Source: an uncultured Oscillospiraceae bacterium (GTDB lineage: Bacteria; Bacillota; Clostridia; Oscillospirales; Acutalibacteraceae). Taken from it: 14,006 bases of DNA. Both the position numbers and the translations under genes were made by a program. The notes beneath the pieces were generated by a model, which was given only the letters and a program-made list of their open reading frames with translations, made no database searches and was not told the origin of the DNA. Shown here piece after piece: positions 1 to 7,310 of this stretch; position 1 is the first letter of the stretch; each line of letters starts with the position of its first letter. Location of the stretch: NCBI GenBank assembly GCA_958451705.1, contig CAUDRD010000012.1:1-14006 (forward strand), read 5' to 3'.

Positions 1-202
1 CTGAGACAAACGCCGCTGCCGCTGATACAGCAGCCGCAGAAGTTACAGGACAAGCCGCTTCCACAGAAACAGCGGAAACTCCCGCTTCTAAAAAGACTAC
101 ACGCAAGCGTACCACTAAGAAAGCTGCGGAAGTTAAAACAGAAAACGCTGAGACAAACGCCGCTGCCGCTGATACAGCAGCCGCAGAAGTTACAGGACAA
201 GC
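1..202 (+). repeat. In-frame tandem duplication, 147-bp period, in the tail of the partial protein
   Basis: Bases 1-55 are identical to bases 148-202. The offset of 147 bp is exactly 49 codons. After 202 the copies diverge, but the protein pattern (Pro-Ala-x-Lys-Lys-x-Thr-Arg-Lys) is kept in both. The identical block may extend left of the window. Exact DNA identity, not only protein similarity, points to a recent or gene-conversion-maintained duplication. Confidence 0.9.
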
Positions 203-320
203 AGCTTTCACTGAAACAAATGAGGTTCCGGCTCCTAAAAAAGCTACTCGCAAAAAAACAACCTCAAAAACCACCAAAACCGCTGAACCGGCACAAGAAA
301 CCACGCTTAAGGAGGATTAA
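1..320 (+). CDS. 3' end of an unidentified protein with a Lys/Ala-rich tail (possible Rnf subunit)
   Basis: The frame is open from base 3 (it enters from outside the window) to a TAA at 318-320. About 105 codons are visible and they are low complexity: alternating Ala/Glu/Thr stretches and basic patches such as KKTTRKRTTKK, like histone-H1 tails. The segment is built from a 49-codon direct repeat. There is no membrane segment or cysteine in the visible part, so the folded domain lies upstream. The stop is 2 bases before the next start, and the AAGGAGG ribosome site of the RnfA-like gene lies inside the last codons, so the two are translationally linked. Clostridial rnf operons run C-D-G-E-A-B. 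From that order the gene could be rnfB, if the next gene is an extra RnfA paralogue, or rnfE. This is inference from context only. A basic tail could bind acidic lipid headgroups or nucleic acid, but nothing here tests that. Confidence 0.75.
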   Translation, partial: ETNAAAADTAAAEVTGQAASTETAETPASKKTTRKRTTKKAAEVKTENAETNAAAADTAAAEVTGQAAFTETNEVPAPKKATRKKTTSKTTKTAEPAQETTLKED

Positions 321-322
321 TT

Positions 323-919
323 ATGAACTTGTTTTTTGATTTTATAATATCAGCTCTTTACGCTGCGTTTTTCCAAAACATAGTTTTAAGCGGCGGTTAC
401 GGTGTAGGTGAAGCCGTTAGAATAGGCAGTAAGCCTAAACAAATAGGTATAGTTTCCATATTTATAATGATTTTCTCTATTTTATCGGCTGTATCCTGCC
501 GTGCATTTGACCTTATTCCCCAGGTAAACGCACTGGGCTTCGTCGAGCATCTGCTTATTTTTGCAGGAACCGAATTTGTGCTCTACCTTTTGGTAATCCT
601 TATTATGATAAAAGGCTTTAAAGCTTCCAAGACCTTTTTAAAGCTTGTAGGCATTGCAGGATTTAATACCTTGGTTTTGGCTATTCCTCTCCTTAACAGA
701 CTTAGCTCATCCGGCGGAATAATAGAAGCTTTGGGTACGGCAATCGGCGCAGGAATCGCATTTATAGTTGCCACCGTTCTTATAAGCGTCGGCATACAGC
801 GCATCAAAACCAATAAGGAGCTTCCAGAAAGCTTTAAATTTACTCCTGCGGTTTTCATTTATATAGGACTTCTCGCCCTTGCCTTTATGGGATTTTCGGG
901 ACAGTCACTTTTCGTTTAA
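323..919 (+). CDS. RnfA-like membrane protein lacking the iron-sulfur cysteines (Rnf-Nqr family)
   Basis: This 198-residue protein has about six hydrophobic segments, the usual size of RnfA/NqrE (about 193). Family marks are the N-terminal QNIVL (18-22, matching NNFVL of RnfA) and the C-terminal LALAFMGFSG (184-193), which is nearly the RnfA ending. RnfA and RnfE each normally give two cysteines to a membrane-buried [2Fe-2S] cluster in the Rnf ion-pumping ferredoxin:NAD+ oxidoreductase. Here the first site (LCPF in RnfA) falls near Gly29, and the second (TTNC) is AGFNT with Thr116. The only cysteine is Cys59, elsewhere. So it belongs to the family but should not hold the cluster. I infer a degenerate or accessory paralogue rather than the catalytic RnfA. 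The start at 323 has AAGGAGG at 309-315. It is followed 17 bp later by the DUF4015 gene, in apparent operon. Confidence 0.8.
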   Translation: MNLFFDFIISALYAAFFQNIVLSGGYGVGEAVRIGSKPKQIGIVSIFIMIFSILSAVSCRAFDLIPQVNALGFVEHLLIFAGTEFVLYLLVILIMIKGFKASKTFLKLVGIAGFNTLVLAIPLLNRLSSSGGIIEALGTAIGAGIAFIVATVLISVGIQRIKTNKELPESFKFTPAVFIYIGLLALAFMGFSGQSLFV

Positions 920-936
920 GGAAGGCATGAATTTCT

Positions 937-2187
937 ATGGCAAAAAAGGACAGGCGTTTTAACGCCTATAAAACCGACAGTTATTACGGCTTTTCCAAAG
1001 AATACCCTGAGGGCGGAAAAAGTCCCGACGGACGTTATAATAAAAGAGTTATAAAAGGCAAGATTTTTTCAGGAATTAAAATATTCATAGCCTTTGCCCT
1101 TTTGTTCACCGTTGTATATTTCGGTGTAACACTTATGCTTGACATCTCTGATCTTCCAATCGCTACAGAGGCTCCCTCCGAACTGGAAGGTGGCGAAGGA
1201 GCCGCTCCGTCTGAAGAGACGACAGCGCCAGCTCCAAAGGAAACCGCTGTTAAAGGCGTTTACGTCCAGCCCGGAACATTTTCATCCCCTGAGGCAGCAA
1301 AAGAATTTGCCACAAACGCAATTTCAAAAGGTATTAACAGCGTAGTTATAGATATGAAAAACTCTGACGGAACAATAGCCTACGGAACTTCTGTTGCCGC
1401 AGCACAGGAAGCTGAAGCAGCAAAGGGAGCAACTGAAAACCTTTCCGAAATACTTGCCGCCCTTAAGGACGGTGGACTTAACGTTATCGGAGTTGTAAAC
1501 TGCTTTAACGACCCGTTAATGGCTCGAGAAAATACCGCTATGGCAGTTCACTACAACAATACTGATGTGCTGTGGCTGGACAACAGCCTCGACAAAGGCG
1601 GAAAGCCTTGGCTCAACCCCTATTCGCAAGATGCCAGAAACTATCTTACTGACATTATCAAAGAAGTTGCGGCTATGCCTGTGGATAAAATAATCCTCTC
1701 AGGGGTACAGTTCCCCTCCGGATATTCTCTCGACCTTGCAACATATGAGGGCGAAGAGACGGGAGAAAGCAGAAACCAAACCCTCATATCCTTTATTGAG
1801 CAAGCTGAAAGCGCCGTCGGTGAGGGAAAAATCATAGTCTCCGTGACCGGCGACGGCGCAATTAACGGAAGCGCCGACCTTTACGACGGCAATCTTCTCG
1901 ACAGCGGAATTTCATGCGCCGCTCCCGATATGCGTCTTTCACAGATGAGAAACGTAAAGATTGGGGACAAAACCTACGCTTCTCCCTCATCACAGGCAGA
2001 GGAGTTTATGCCTTTGGCAGTAAGCCAGCTTTCACAGCGTGCACAGGTTGGAGGCAAGGAAATTTCTCTTTATCCTATCATTGAGGCGAACTCCTTGGAC
2101 GACGCTAAAGGCACAATAGAAATTTTAAAGAACAATTCCATTGACGGCTATATTTTATATAATGCAAACGGAAATTACGGATTTTAA
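937..2187 (+). CDS. Membrane-anchored DUF4015 (putative glycoside hydrolase-like) protein
   Basis: This 416-residue protein has a basic cytoplasmic N-terminus (1-45), one membrane segment (about 46-67), an acidic Pro/Thr/Glu linker (about 76-105) and a single large domain (about 107-416) facing outside. The domain resembles DUF4015, a TIM-barrel glycosidase-like family: it opens KGVYVQPGTF, then has NSVVIDMKNSDGTIAYGT (about 134-151), and a later strand ending in QFPSGYS. In typical members, as I recall them, that last strand reads like FDYVRFPS. Here it is LSGVQFPS, so the acidic residue is missing. The domain may bind rather than cleave a cell-wall or surface glycan. A GGAAGG ribosome site lies just after the rnfA-like stop. 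A competing ATG at 927 opens only a short frame. No substrate can be named. Confidence 0.7.
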   Translation: MAKKDRRFNAYKTDSYYGFSKEYPEGGKSPDGRYNKRVIKGKIFSGIKIFIAFALLFTVVYFGVTLMLDISDLPIATEAPSELEGGEGAAPSEETTAPAPKETAVKGVYVQPGTFSSPEAAKEFATNAISKGINSVVIDMKNSDGTIAYGTSVAAAQEAEAAKGATENLSEILAALKDGGLNVIGVVNCFNDPLMARENTAMAVHYNNTDVLWLDNSLDKGGKPWLNPYSQDARNYLTDIIKEVAAMPVDKIILSGVQFPSGYSLDLATYEGEETGESRNQTLISFIEQAESAVGEGKIIVSVTGDGAINGSADLYDGNLLDSGISCAAPDMRLSQMRNVKIGDKTYASPSSQAEEFMPLAVSQLSQRAQVGGKEISLYPIIEANSLDDAKGTIEILKNNSIDGYILYNANGNYGF

Positions 2188-2202
2188 TCGGAGGCTTTAA
2201 AT

Positions 2203-3015
2203 ATGTACAAATGGGAGAGAATCCCTCTTGAAGGCATTTTTAATACTAGAGATTTAGGAGGCATGGAAGGCGCAGACGGCAGAAAAATTCTGCCTCATCG
2301 CCTTATAAGAAGCGGAGAGCTTTTCAATCTGAGCGAAAAGGATAAACAGCTTCTCCTTGGCCAATATTCCCTGAAAAAAGTTGTCGATTTCCGAACCGGT
2401 GCAGAGCGCAGTGAAAAGCCCGATCCGGTACTTAATGATGTTCAATACATATGGGCACCCATAATGAGTGAAGAGACTATGGGCATCACCCATGATGAAA
2501 ACAGCGAACGTGATGTTATTGCCGAGCTGTTCAGTTATCTTCAAAAAAATCAGATTTCTATAAGCGACTATATGGCGGGAATTTACACCTCTCTCGTCTC
2601 CAGCGAACAGGCCAAAAGAGAATACGGCGAATTTTTCAAAGCGCTGCTGTCTAATAAAACCGGTTCCGTGCTTTGGCATTGCAGCGCCGGCAAAGACAGA
2701 GTCGGCATCGGCACCGCTCTTTTGCTTACCGCTTTGGGAGTTTCAATGGATGTTATTACAGAAGATTATCTGATGACAAACACTTTCACAAACTCCGAGT
2801 ACGAAAACACAGTAAGTTTTCTTAAAGCTCAAAATGCCGATGAAGCCGTTATAAAAGGAATTGAGGCGGTTTTCAAAGTTAGAGAAAATTATATCAATTC
2901 CTCTTTGAAATACATCAATGATAATTACGGCTGTGTTGAAGAATATATAAACAAGGCTCTCGGTATAACAAAAGAAGATATCTTAAATTTACAGAATATG
3001 TATCTTGAAAACTAA
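2203..3015 (+). CDS. Tyrosine-protein phosphatase family protein (Y_phosphatase3 type)
   Basis: This 270-residue soluble protein has no signal peptide or membrane segment. The P-loop HCSAGKDRVG (159-168) fits the C-x5-R signature, with Cys160 as nucleophile and Arg166 as phosphate binder. The Asp/Lys-containing form (GKDR) is typical of the bacterial Y_phosphatase3 group (Mycobacterium PtpB, Listeria LipA-like), which can act on phosphotyrosine and in some cases phosphoinositides. The family's N-terminal motif NTRDLGG is present at 14-20, and VDFRTGAER (61-69) follows. The start has CGGAGG upstream, 16 bp after the DUF4015 stop, so it is probably cotranscribed. The substrate is unknown; the neighbours give no obvious target. 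Confidence 0.88.
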   Translation: MYKWERIPLEGIFNTRDLGGMEGADGRKILPHRLIRSGELFNLSEKDKQLLLGQYSLKKVVDFRTGAERSEKPDPVLNDVQYIWAPIMSEETMGITHDENSERDVIAELFSYLQKNQISISDYMAGIYTSLVSSEQAKREYGEFFKALLSNKTGSVLWHCSAGKDRVGIGTALLLTALGVSMDVITEDYLMTNTFTNSEYENTVSFLKAQNADEAVIKGIEAVFKVRENYINSSLKYINDNYGCVEEYINKALGITKEDILNLQNMYLEN

Positions 3016-3097
3016 AAGCAAATTTTTTTCATAAATAGCTTAACTGTATGCTTTTTGCCGGATTAACTTTTTACTAATTAATATTAGAGAGGTTTTT

Positions 3098-4096
3098 ATG
3101 AAAGATTCACTTAAAAATTTGTGTGATAGTCTTGTAGAAAACAGACAAACAGTTAAATCAGTTTTTCCTTTTGAGAATAATTATATTTATCCCGTCTGTG
3201 CCGAAGTTTTCACCGAAAAATATTTGTCGGCAGATGCTGATAAATTGGAATACTGCCGCAGAATCTTAAAGGAACAAACCGGATTTTTTTCAAATTTCCG
3301 AGGTATCATAAAAGCCGTTATGGTTTCCATGATGGCAGCAGATGCAAACCCCGAAGAGAAACTTCGCCGTGCTCTGTCTGTTTATTCTCTTTTAAAGGAA
3401 CGCTTTTTAACCTCACAGTATCTTCCGGTAGCATCTATGGCGATATCATCACTGGCTCCCGAAAGCCGCTTTGAAGAATTGTCGGAGCGAACCAAACGAA
3501 TTTATGAAGCCATGAAAGCGGAACATCCATTTCTCACAAATTCTCAGGACAGCATCTATGCAGCTCTGCTTGCTTTATCGCCGAAAACCGACGAAGAGCT
3601 TATTAATGAAACGGAAAAATGTTATGATGTTCTAAACGGAGAATTTTTTTCTTCCAACGCCGTACAGTCTCTGTGCCACATTTTGGCTTTCCTGGACGGC
3701 TCTCCCCAAGAAAAATGCCGACGCACATTAGAGCTTTATAATCAGCTTAAATTAAATGGATGCAGATATGGCACCAATTTTGAACTACCCACCTTGGGAA
3801 TTGCGGCTATGGTACCTATGGAAATAAAAGAAATAGCTACAGATATCGCCGATGTAAATGAATACCTGTCGGATAAAAGAGGATTCGGATTTTTCGGCAT
3901 AGGCGGAAAGCAGCGTCTTATGCACGCCGCCATGATTGCAGCTACCAATATCATTGGAAAAAACGACATTCCCGCTTGTTCGGCAGCAATGGGCGGAATT
4001 GTAGCGCTGGTTGCCGCACAGGAAGCCGCTATATGCGCCGCTGTTGCAGCATCTGCTGCCGCAGCAAGTGCATCCAATACGGCAGCAGGCAGTTAA
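3098..4096 (+). CDS. DUF4003 family protein, function unknown
   Basis: This 332-residue protein is mostly helical with no signal peptide. The sequence layout (an early FPFENNYIYPVCAEVF-like segment, repeated helical units, then RGFGFFGIGGKQRLMHAAMIA at about 261-281) matches what I know as DUF4003, found in Firmicutes and with no assigned reaction. The last ~45 residues are very rich in Ala, with little charge, and could form a hydrophobic helix. Translation starts after AGAGAGG. It lies 82 bp after the phosphatase gene, so it may be the last gene of that operon or have its own promoter; I found no convincing promoter in the gap. A hairpin terminator follows 24 bp after the stop. Confidence 0.7.
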   Translation: MKDSLKNLCDSLVENRQTVKSVFPFENNYIYPVCAEVFTEKYLSADADKLEYCRRILKEQTGFFSNFRGIIKAVMVSMMAADANPEEKLRRALSVYSLLKERFLTSQYLPVASMAISSLAPESRFEELSERTKRIYEAMKAEHPFLTNSQDSIYAALLALSPKTDEELINETEKCYDVLNGEFFSSNAVQSLCHILAFLDGSPQEKCRRTLELYNQLKLNGCRYGTNFELPTLGIAAMVPMEIKEIATDIADVNEYLSDKRGFGFFGIGGKQRLMHAAMIAATNIIGKNDIPACSAAMGGIVALVAAQEAAICAAVAASAAAASASNTAAGS

Positions 4097-4119
4097 AATT
4101 TTGTCATTATATACTTAAA

Positions 4120-4149
4120 CCCCTTCTCGTATATTTCTTCGAGAAGGGG
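4120..4149 (+). terminator. Hairpin terminator after the DUF4003 gene
   Basis: A perfect 10-bp stem, CCCCTTCTCG (4120-4129) with CGAGAAGGGG (4140-4149), has a 10-base AT-rich loop. It is followed by a broken T tract (ATATTTGTATTT), so the plus-strand terminator may be leaky. It lies 24 bp past the stop codon. Confidence 0.75.
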
Positions 4150-4301
4150 ATATTTGTATTTAAGAAAATTATAAATTTTTTCTTATCGGATTATCTATAT
4201 TGCACTTTTCAGCGATAAATACTCTTCCTGCGGAAAATATAAGAAAGAATGACACCGCAAAATCTAAAAGGAAACATATAATAAAAGGCACATATAACAG
4301 C

Positions 4302-4330
4302 TTGTCCGCACTTTTTAAAAGTGATAAAAT
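4302..4330 (+). promoter_or_regulatory. Sigma-A promoter of the NAD+ synthetase gene with a palindrome in the spacer
   Basis: The -35 is TTGTCC (4302-4307), then a 17-bp spacer and the -10 TAAAAT (4325-4330), preceded by TGA, an extended -10. The spacer holds a perfect 15-bp inverted repeat CACTTTTTAAAAGTG (4309-4323), placed where a repressor would block RNA polymerase. Transcription should begin near 4337, giving a very short leader. Confidence 0.55.
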
Positions 4331-4359
4331 ATAGCTTATAAAATCTCAGAATAAAACGA

Positions 4360-6303
4360 ATGGAGCGGTTTAATACGAAAGACGGATTTGTAAAAGTTGC
4401 TGCCGCTACTCCTAAAATACAGGTAGCGGACTGTATGTACAATGCAGAAGCAATAATTTCTCTTATAAAAGAAGCCGATAAGCAGGGAGTAAAGGTAATT
4501 TGTTTTCCTGAGCTGTGCATTACCGGATATACTTGCGGTGACCTGTTTTTACAGGGCACGCTCATAAACGGCGCTGAAAATGCGTTAAGCTTAATCCTAT
4601 CTCAAACACAAGAACTGGAAATTTTAGCCGCTGTAGGTTTACCCATACAAAAAGACGGCAAACTGTACAACTGTGCTGCCATAATCCAACATGGACGTGT
4701 TCTCGGTCTTGTACCGAAACGCCATCTCCCCAACTACTCCGAATTTTATGAGGCTCGCTGGTTTTCTCCCGGAGCTGAACAGGTGCAGGACACTGTTAGA
4801 ATGTTCGGAGAAGATATTCCTTTCGGCATGAAAATGCTGTTTTGCTGCGAAACCATGCCGGAGCTAATTATAGGGGCAGAGATATGCGAAGACCTTTGGG
4901 TTCCGGAACCGCCTTCAACCGCCCTTGCAGTGTCGGGAGCATCTCTGATTTTAAATTTATCTGCATCGGATGAAATAGTCTGTAAGGACGGCTACCGCAA
5001 AAACCTTGTTTTGTCATCTTCAGGACGGCTCATCTGCGCCTATGTATACGCAGACGCCGGTGAAGGAGAATCCTCTACGGATCTTGTTTTCGGTGCACAT
5101 AATATAATTGCAGAAAATGGAGTGTGTCTGTCACAAAGCCGCTTTGAGACAGGTTTTATTGCCAGTGAAATCGACGTTTATCGTCTCAGCCAGGAACGCC
5201 GTAGAATGACAACCTATCCCGTTGCGGGAAATAGCGATTTCCTGAAAGTGCCTTTTTCTTTAAAGGTAGAGCCGACAAAGCTTACCCGCTACGTTGCGCC
5301 AAACCCATTTGTTCCGGCAGACCATGGGGACAGACAATCACGCTGCGATGAGATTTTCACTTTGGCATCCCTGGGATTAAAGAAGAGACTTGCCCATACT
5401 CATGCACGCACCGCAGTTGTGGGTCTTTCCGGCGGATTGGATTCCGCTTTGGCGATTCTTATTACCAAAAGAGCCATGGAAATGCTGGGCAGACCGTCAA
5501 CGGATATTATTGCCGTTACAATGCCCTGCTTTGGCACAACCGACCGCACCAGAGACAACGCCTGCAAACTGGCGGACTGTCTGGGAGCCGAACTTCGCCG
5601 CATAGACATCGGAAAAGCTGTGAAGCAGCACTTTATTGATATAGACCAGAATATGGATGACCATTCCGTAACCTTTGAAAACGGACAGGCCAGGGAGAGA
5701 ACGCAGGTTCTCATGGATATTGCCAATAAAACCGGCGGATTGGTTATAGGAACAGGAGATCTGTCGGAACTGGCTTTAGGCTGGGCTACTTATAACGGAG
5801 ATCATATGTCAATGTATGCCGTAAACGCCTCTATCCCCAAAACTCTTGTGCGTCATCTTGTGCGTTTTGTAGCAGATACCAAAGGCGGAGATTTGGCAAA
5901 GGTTCTTTACGATATTTTAGATACCCCTGTATCGCCGGAGCTTCTTCCCGCTGTGGAAGGAACTATTTCCCAGTGTACGGAAGACATTGTAGGCCCCTAC
6001 GAGCTTCACGATTTCTTCCTTTATAACGGCATACGTTTGGCATACTCCCCCTGCAAAGTTTTTCGCTTGGCTGAATATGCCTTAGGTGACATATATGACA
6101 GCAAAACCATTTTGAAATGGCTTAAAATCTTTTACCGCCGTTTCTTCCAGCAGCAGTTTAAGCGTTCCTGTCTCCCTGACGGGCCAAAGGTAGGTTCGGT
6201 AACTCTGTCACCGAGAGGCGATTGGAGAATGCCCTCTGACGCTGTAGCGAAACTTTGGCTGGAGGAGCTTGAAGCTATTCAAATTACGGATGCGGATAAG
6301 TAA
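4360..6303 (+). CDS. nadE: NAD+ synthetase, glutamine-hydrolysing
   Basis: This protein of up to 647 residues makes NAD+ from deamido-NAD+, ATP and glutamine, the last step of NAD synthesis, in the cytosol. The N-terminal nitrilase-type glutaminase domain (about 10-300) has the catalytic triad Glu51 (FPELCITGY), Lys120 (PKRHLPNY) and Cys176 (AEICEDLW). The C-terminal synthetase domain has the ATP-pyrophosphatase loop SGGLDS (357-362) and GTGDLSELALGWATYNGDHMSMYAVNA-type residues downstream. The length is typical of the two-domain enzyme. The start is unsettled: the ATG at 4360 has no ribosome site before it. A GGAG (4362-4365) sits 9 bases before an in-frame ACG (4375), just where relatives begin (KDGFVKVAAATP). 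The gene stands alone with its own promoter and terminator. Confidence 0.95.
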   Translation: MERFNTKDGFVKVAAATPKIQVADCMYNAEAIISLIKEADKQGVKVICFPELCITGYTCGDLFLQGTLINGAENALSLILSQTQELEILAAVGLPIQKDGKLYNCAAIIQHGRVLGLVPKRHLPNYSEFYEARWFSPGAEQVQDTVRMFGEDIPFGMKMLFCCETMPELIIGAEICEDLWVPEPPSTALAVSGASLILNLSASDEIVCKDGYRKNLVLSSSGRLICAYVYADAGEGESSTDLVFGAHNIIAENGVCLSQSRFETGFIASEIDVYRLSQERRRMTTYPVAGNSDFLKVPFSLKVEPTKLTRYVAPNPFVPADHGDRQSRCDEIFTLASLGLKKRLAHTHARTAVVGLSGGLDSALAILITKRAMEMLGRPSTDIIAVTMPCFGTTDRTRDNACKLADCLGAELRRIDIGKAVKQHFIDIDQNMDDHSVTFENGQARERTQVLMDIANKTGGLVIGTGDLSELALGWATYNGDHMSMYAVNASIPKTLVRHLVRFVADTKGGDLAKVLYDILDTPVSPELLPAVEGTISQCTEDIVGPYELHDFFLYNGIRLAYSPCKVFRLAEYALGDIYDSKTILKWLKIFYRRFFQQQFKRSCLPDGPKVGSVTLSPRGDWRMPSDAVAKLWLEELEAIQITDADK

Positions 6304-6342
6304 AAGAACTATAATAACTGCCATCTATTCTCATTATATATA

Positions 6343-6374
6343 AAAAGGCTTCGGGGGATTTCCCGAAGCCTTTT
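6343..6374 (+). terminator. Bidirectional terminator between nadE and the convergent membrane-protein gene
   Basis: A perfect 13-bp stem, AAAAGGCTTCGGG (6343-6355) with CCCGAAGCCTTTT (6362-6374), has a 6-base loop. A-tract and T-tract flanks allow it to work on both strands. It lies 39 bp past the nadE stop and 45 bp past the stop of the minus-strand gene. An 11-bp inverted repeat flanks it: CTATAATAACT (6309-6319) and AGTTATTATAG (6375-6385). Confidence 0.9.
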
Positions 6375-6419
6375 AGTTATTATAGCTGTCAAATTAATGC
6401 ACTTAATACCCTTTTTATT

Positions 6420-6992
6420 TTAAGCTTTTATCTTAACATCTCTCTTTAAAGATTTTGCCGTCGCTATTATATCAGCAATAATAAATGCACACAGAACCGG
6501 CAAAATAATCATCGTCCAAAGAGCATCCGCCGCACCAAATCGGGCATGACTGGAAATCATACCATATGCAAAATAGGTGAAAGGAAAAGCAGCAGTATTC
6601 ATGCAAAGCATTCCGTATGATGAAATCTTTTCAGCCAGAGAAAAACCGGCAATAAACATGAAAATACCTGCAATAGCAAGGACTGCGCAGATAAAAAAAC
6701 CTATGGGCGTGATAAAAAATATGCTGATTACGACAATCACAGGGGCAATTAGACCTATTAAACAAGATAATAGCGGCTTAGCAATACTTCCTGTTTTTTG
6801 AATTAAAGATAAGAGTGCATAAATTAAAACAATCACTGCGGGGGCAATAACTAAGGAAAGCATAACTTTTTCATCAACGTGTTTTGGGAAAACATCTACT
6901 GAGGAAAGAATCAAAAAAAGTTCCTCTGTAATAAGCAAAAATGCCAAAAAAGAACCGGCTGTAACAAATAATGTAGGTTTGCTTTTTTTCAT
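6420..6992 (-). CDS. Small multi-spanning membrane protein, function unknown
   Basis: This 190-residue protein has five or six hydrophobic segments (about 8-30, 43-64, 70-92, 94-118, 128-148 and 155-178), a lysine-rich N-terminus (MKKSK) and a basic C-terminal tail (KSLKRDVKIKA), which suggests both ends are inside. I recognise no family motif; it is not clearly a transporter or enzyme. The ATG is preceded by AAAGGAG at a good distance. The AT-rich upstream region has a candidate promoter (7171-7199) and a long leader of about 170 bases. It is transcribed away from pnp, but the pnp terminator separates the two, so it is probably its own unit. Confidence 0.75.
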   Translation of the reverse strand: MKKSKPTLFVTAGSFLAFLLITEELFLILSSVDVFPKHVDEKVMLSLVIAPAVIVLIYALLSLIQKTGSIAKPLLSCLIGLIAPVIVVISIFFITPIGFFICAVLAIAGIFMFIAGFSLAEKISSYGMLCMNTAAFPFTYFAYGMISSHARFGAADALWTMIILPVLCAFIIADIIATAKSLKRDVKIKA

Positions 6993-7310
6993 TGTTCTCA
7001 GCTCCTTTATTGAATGATTTTTTTAAAAGTGTTTTATGTACAAAGCACTTTGATTTTCTCTATATTTATAACACCTTAAAAAAACTGTTTTTAATTACAA
7101 TTTCATAATCATCACTCCTATAAATTATTTCACATTAATAAATTAATATTTAAACGCTATTTGCATTTTTACGATAGTATTTTATCTGTTCAATGTCAAT
7201 GTAAATCATAACAAATTAATTTAACTTTACATATGCAGAATATACAAAGGCGGCTGTTTAACGCCGTTTTCTCTCCGTTAAAATCGGTATGCTACAAAAA
7301 TGAGCAAGCA
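6993..7310. other. AT-rich intergenic region between the membrane-protein gene and the pnp terminator
   Basis: I see no gene longer than a few codons. On the minus strand it holds a candidate promoter (7171-7199), a GGAG followed by a tiny frame (MIMKL then stop, 7095-7112), and an imperfect hairpin, AAAGTG (7026-7031) with CACTTT (7046-7051), near the start of the membrane-protein gene. These could form a regulated leader, but the evidence is weak. The pnp-proximal part, about 7200-7310, shows only a short 4-bp GC inverted repeat. Confidence 0.6.
7171..7199 (-). promoter_or_regulatory. Candidate promoter of the small membrane-protein gene
   Basis: Read on the minus strand: TTGACA (7194-7199), a 17-bp spacer, then TATCGT (7171-7176). 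The -35 is consensus and the -10 matches at 4 of 6 positions. It would give a leader of about 170 bases before the start at 6992. Confidence 0.4.

Noticed and set aside
7249..7266. Short GC inverted repeat (GGCG/CGCC) followed by TTTT as a plus-strand terminator
   Set aside because: Only four base pairs, and there is no plus-strand gene upstream to terminate.
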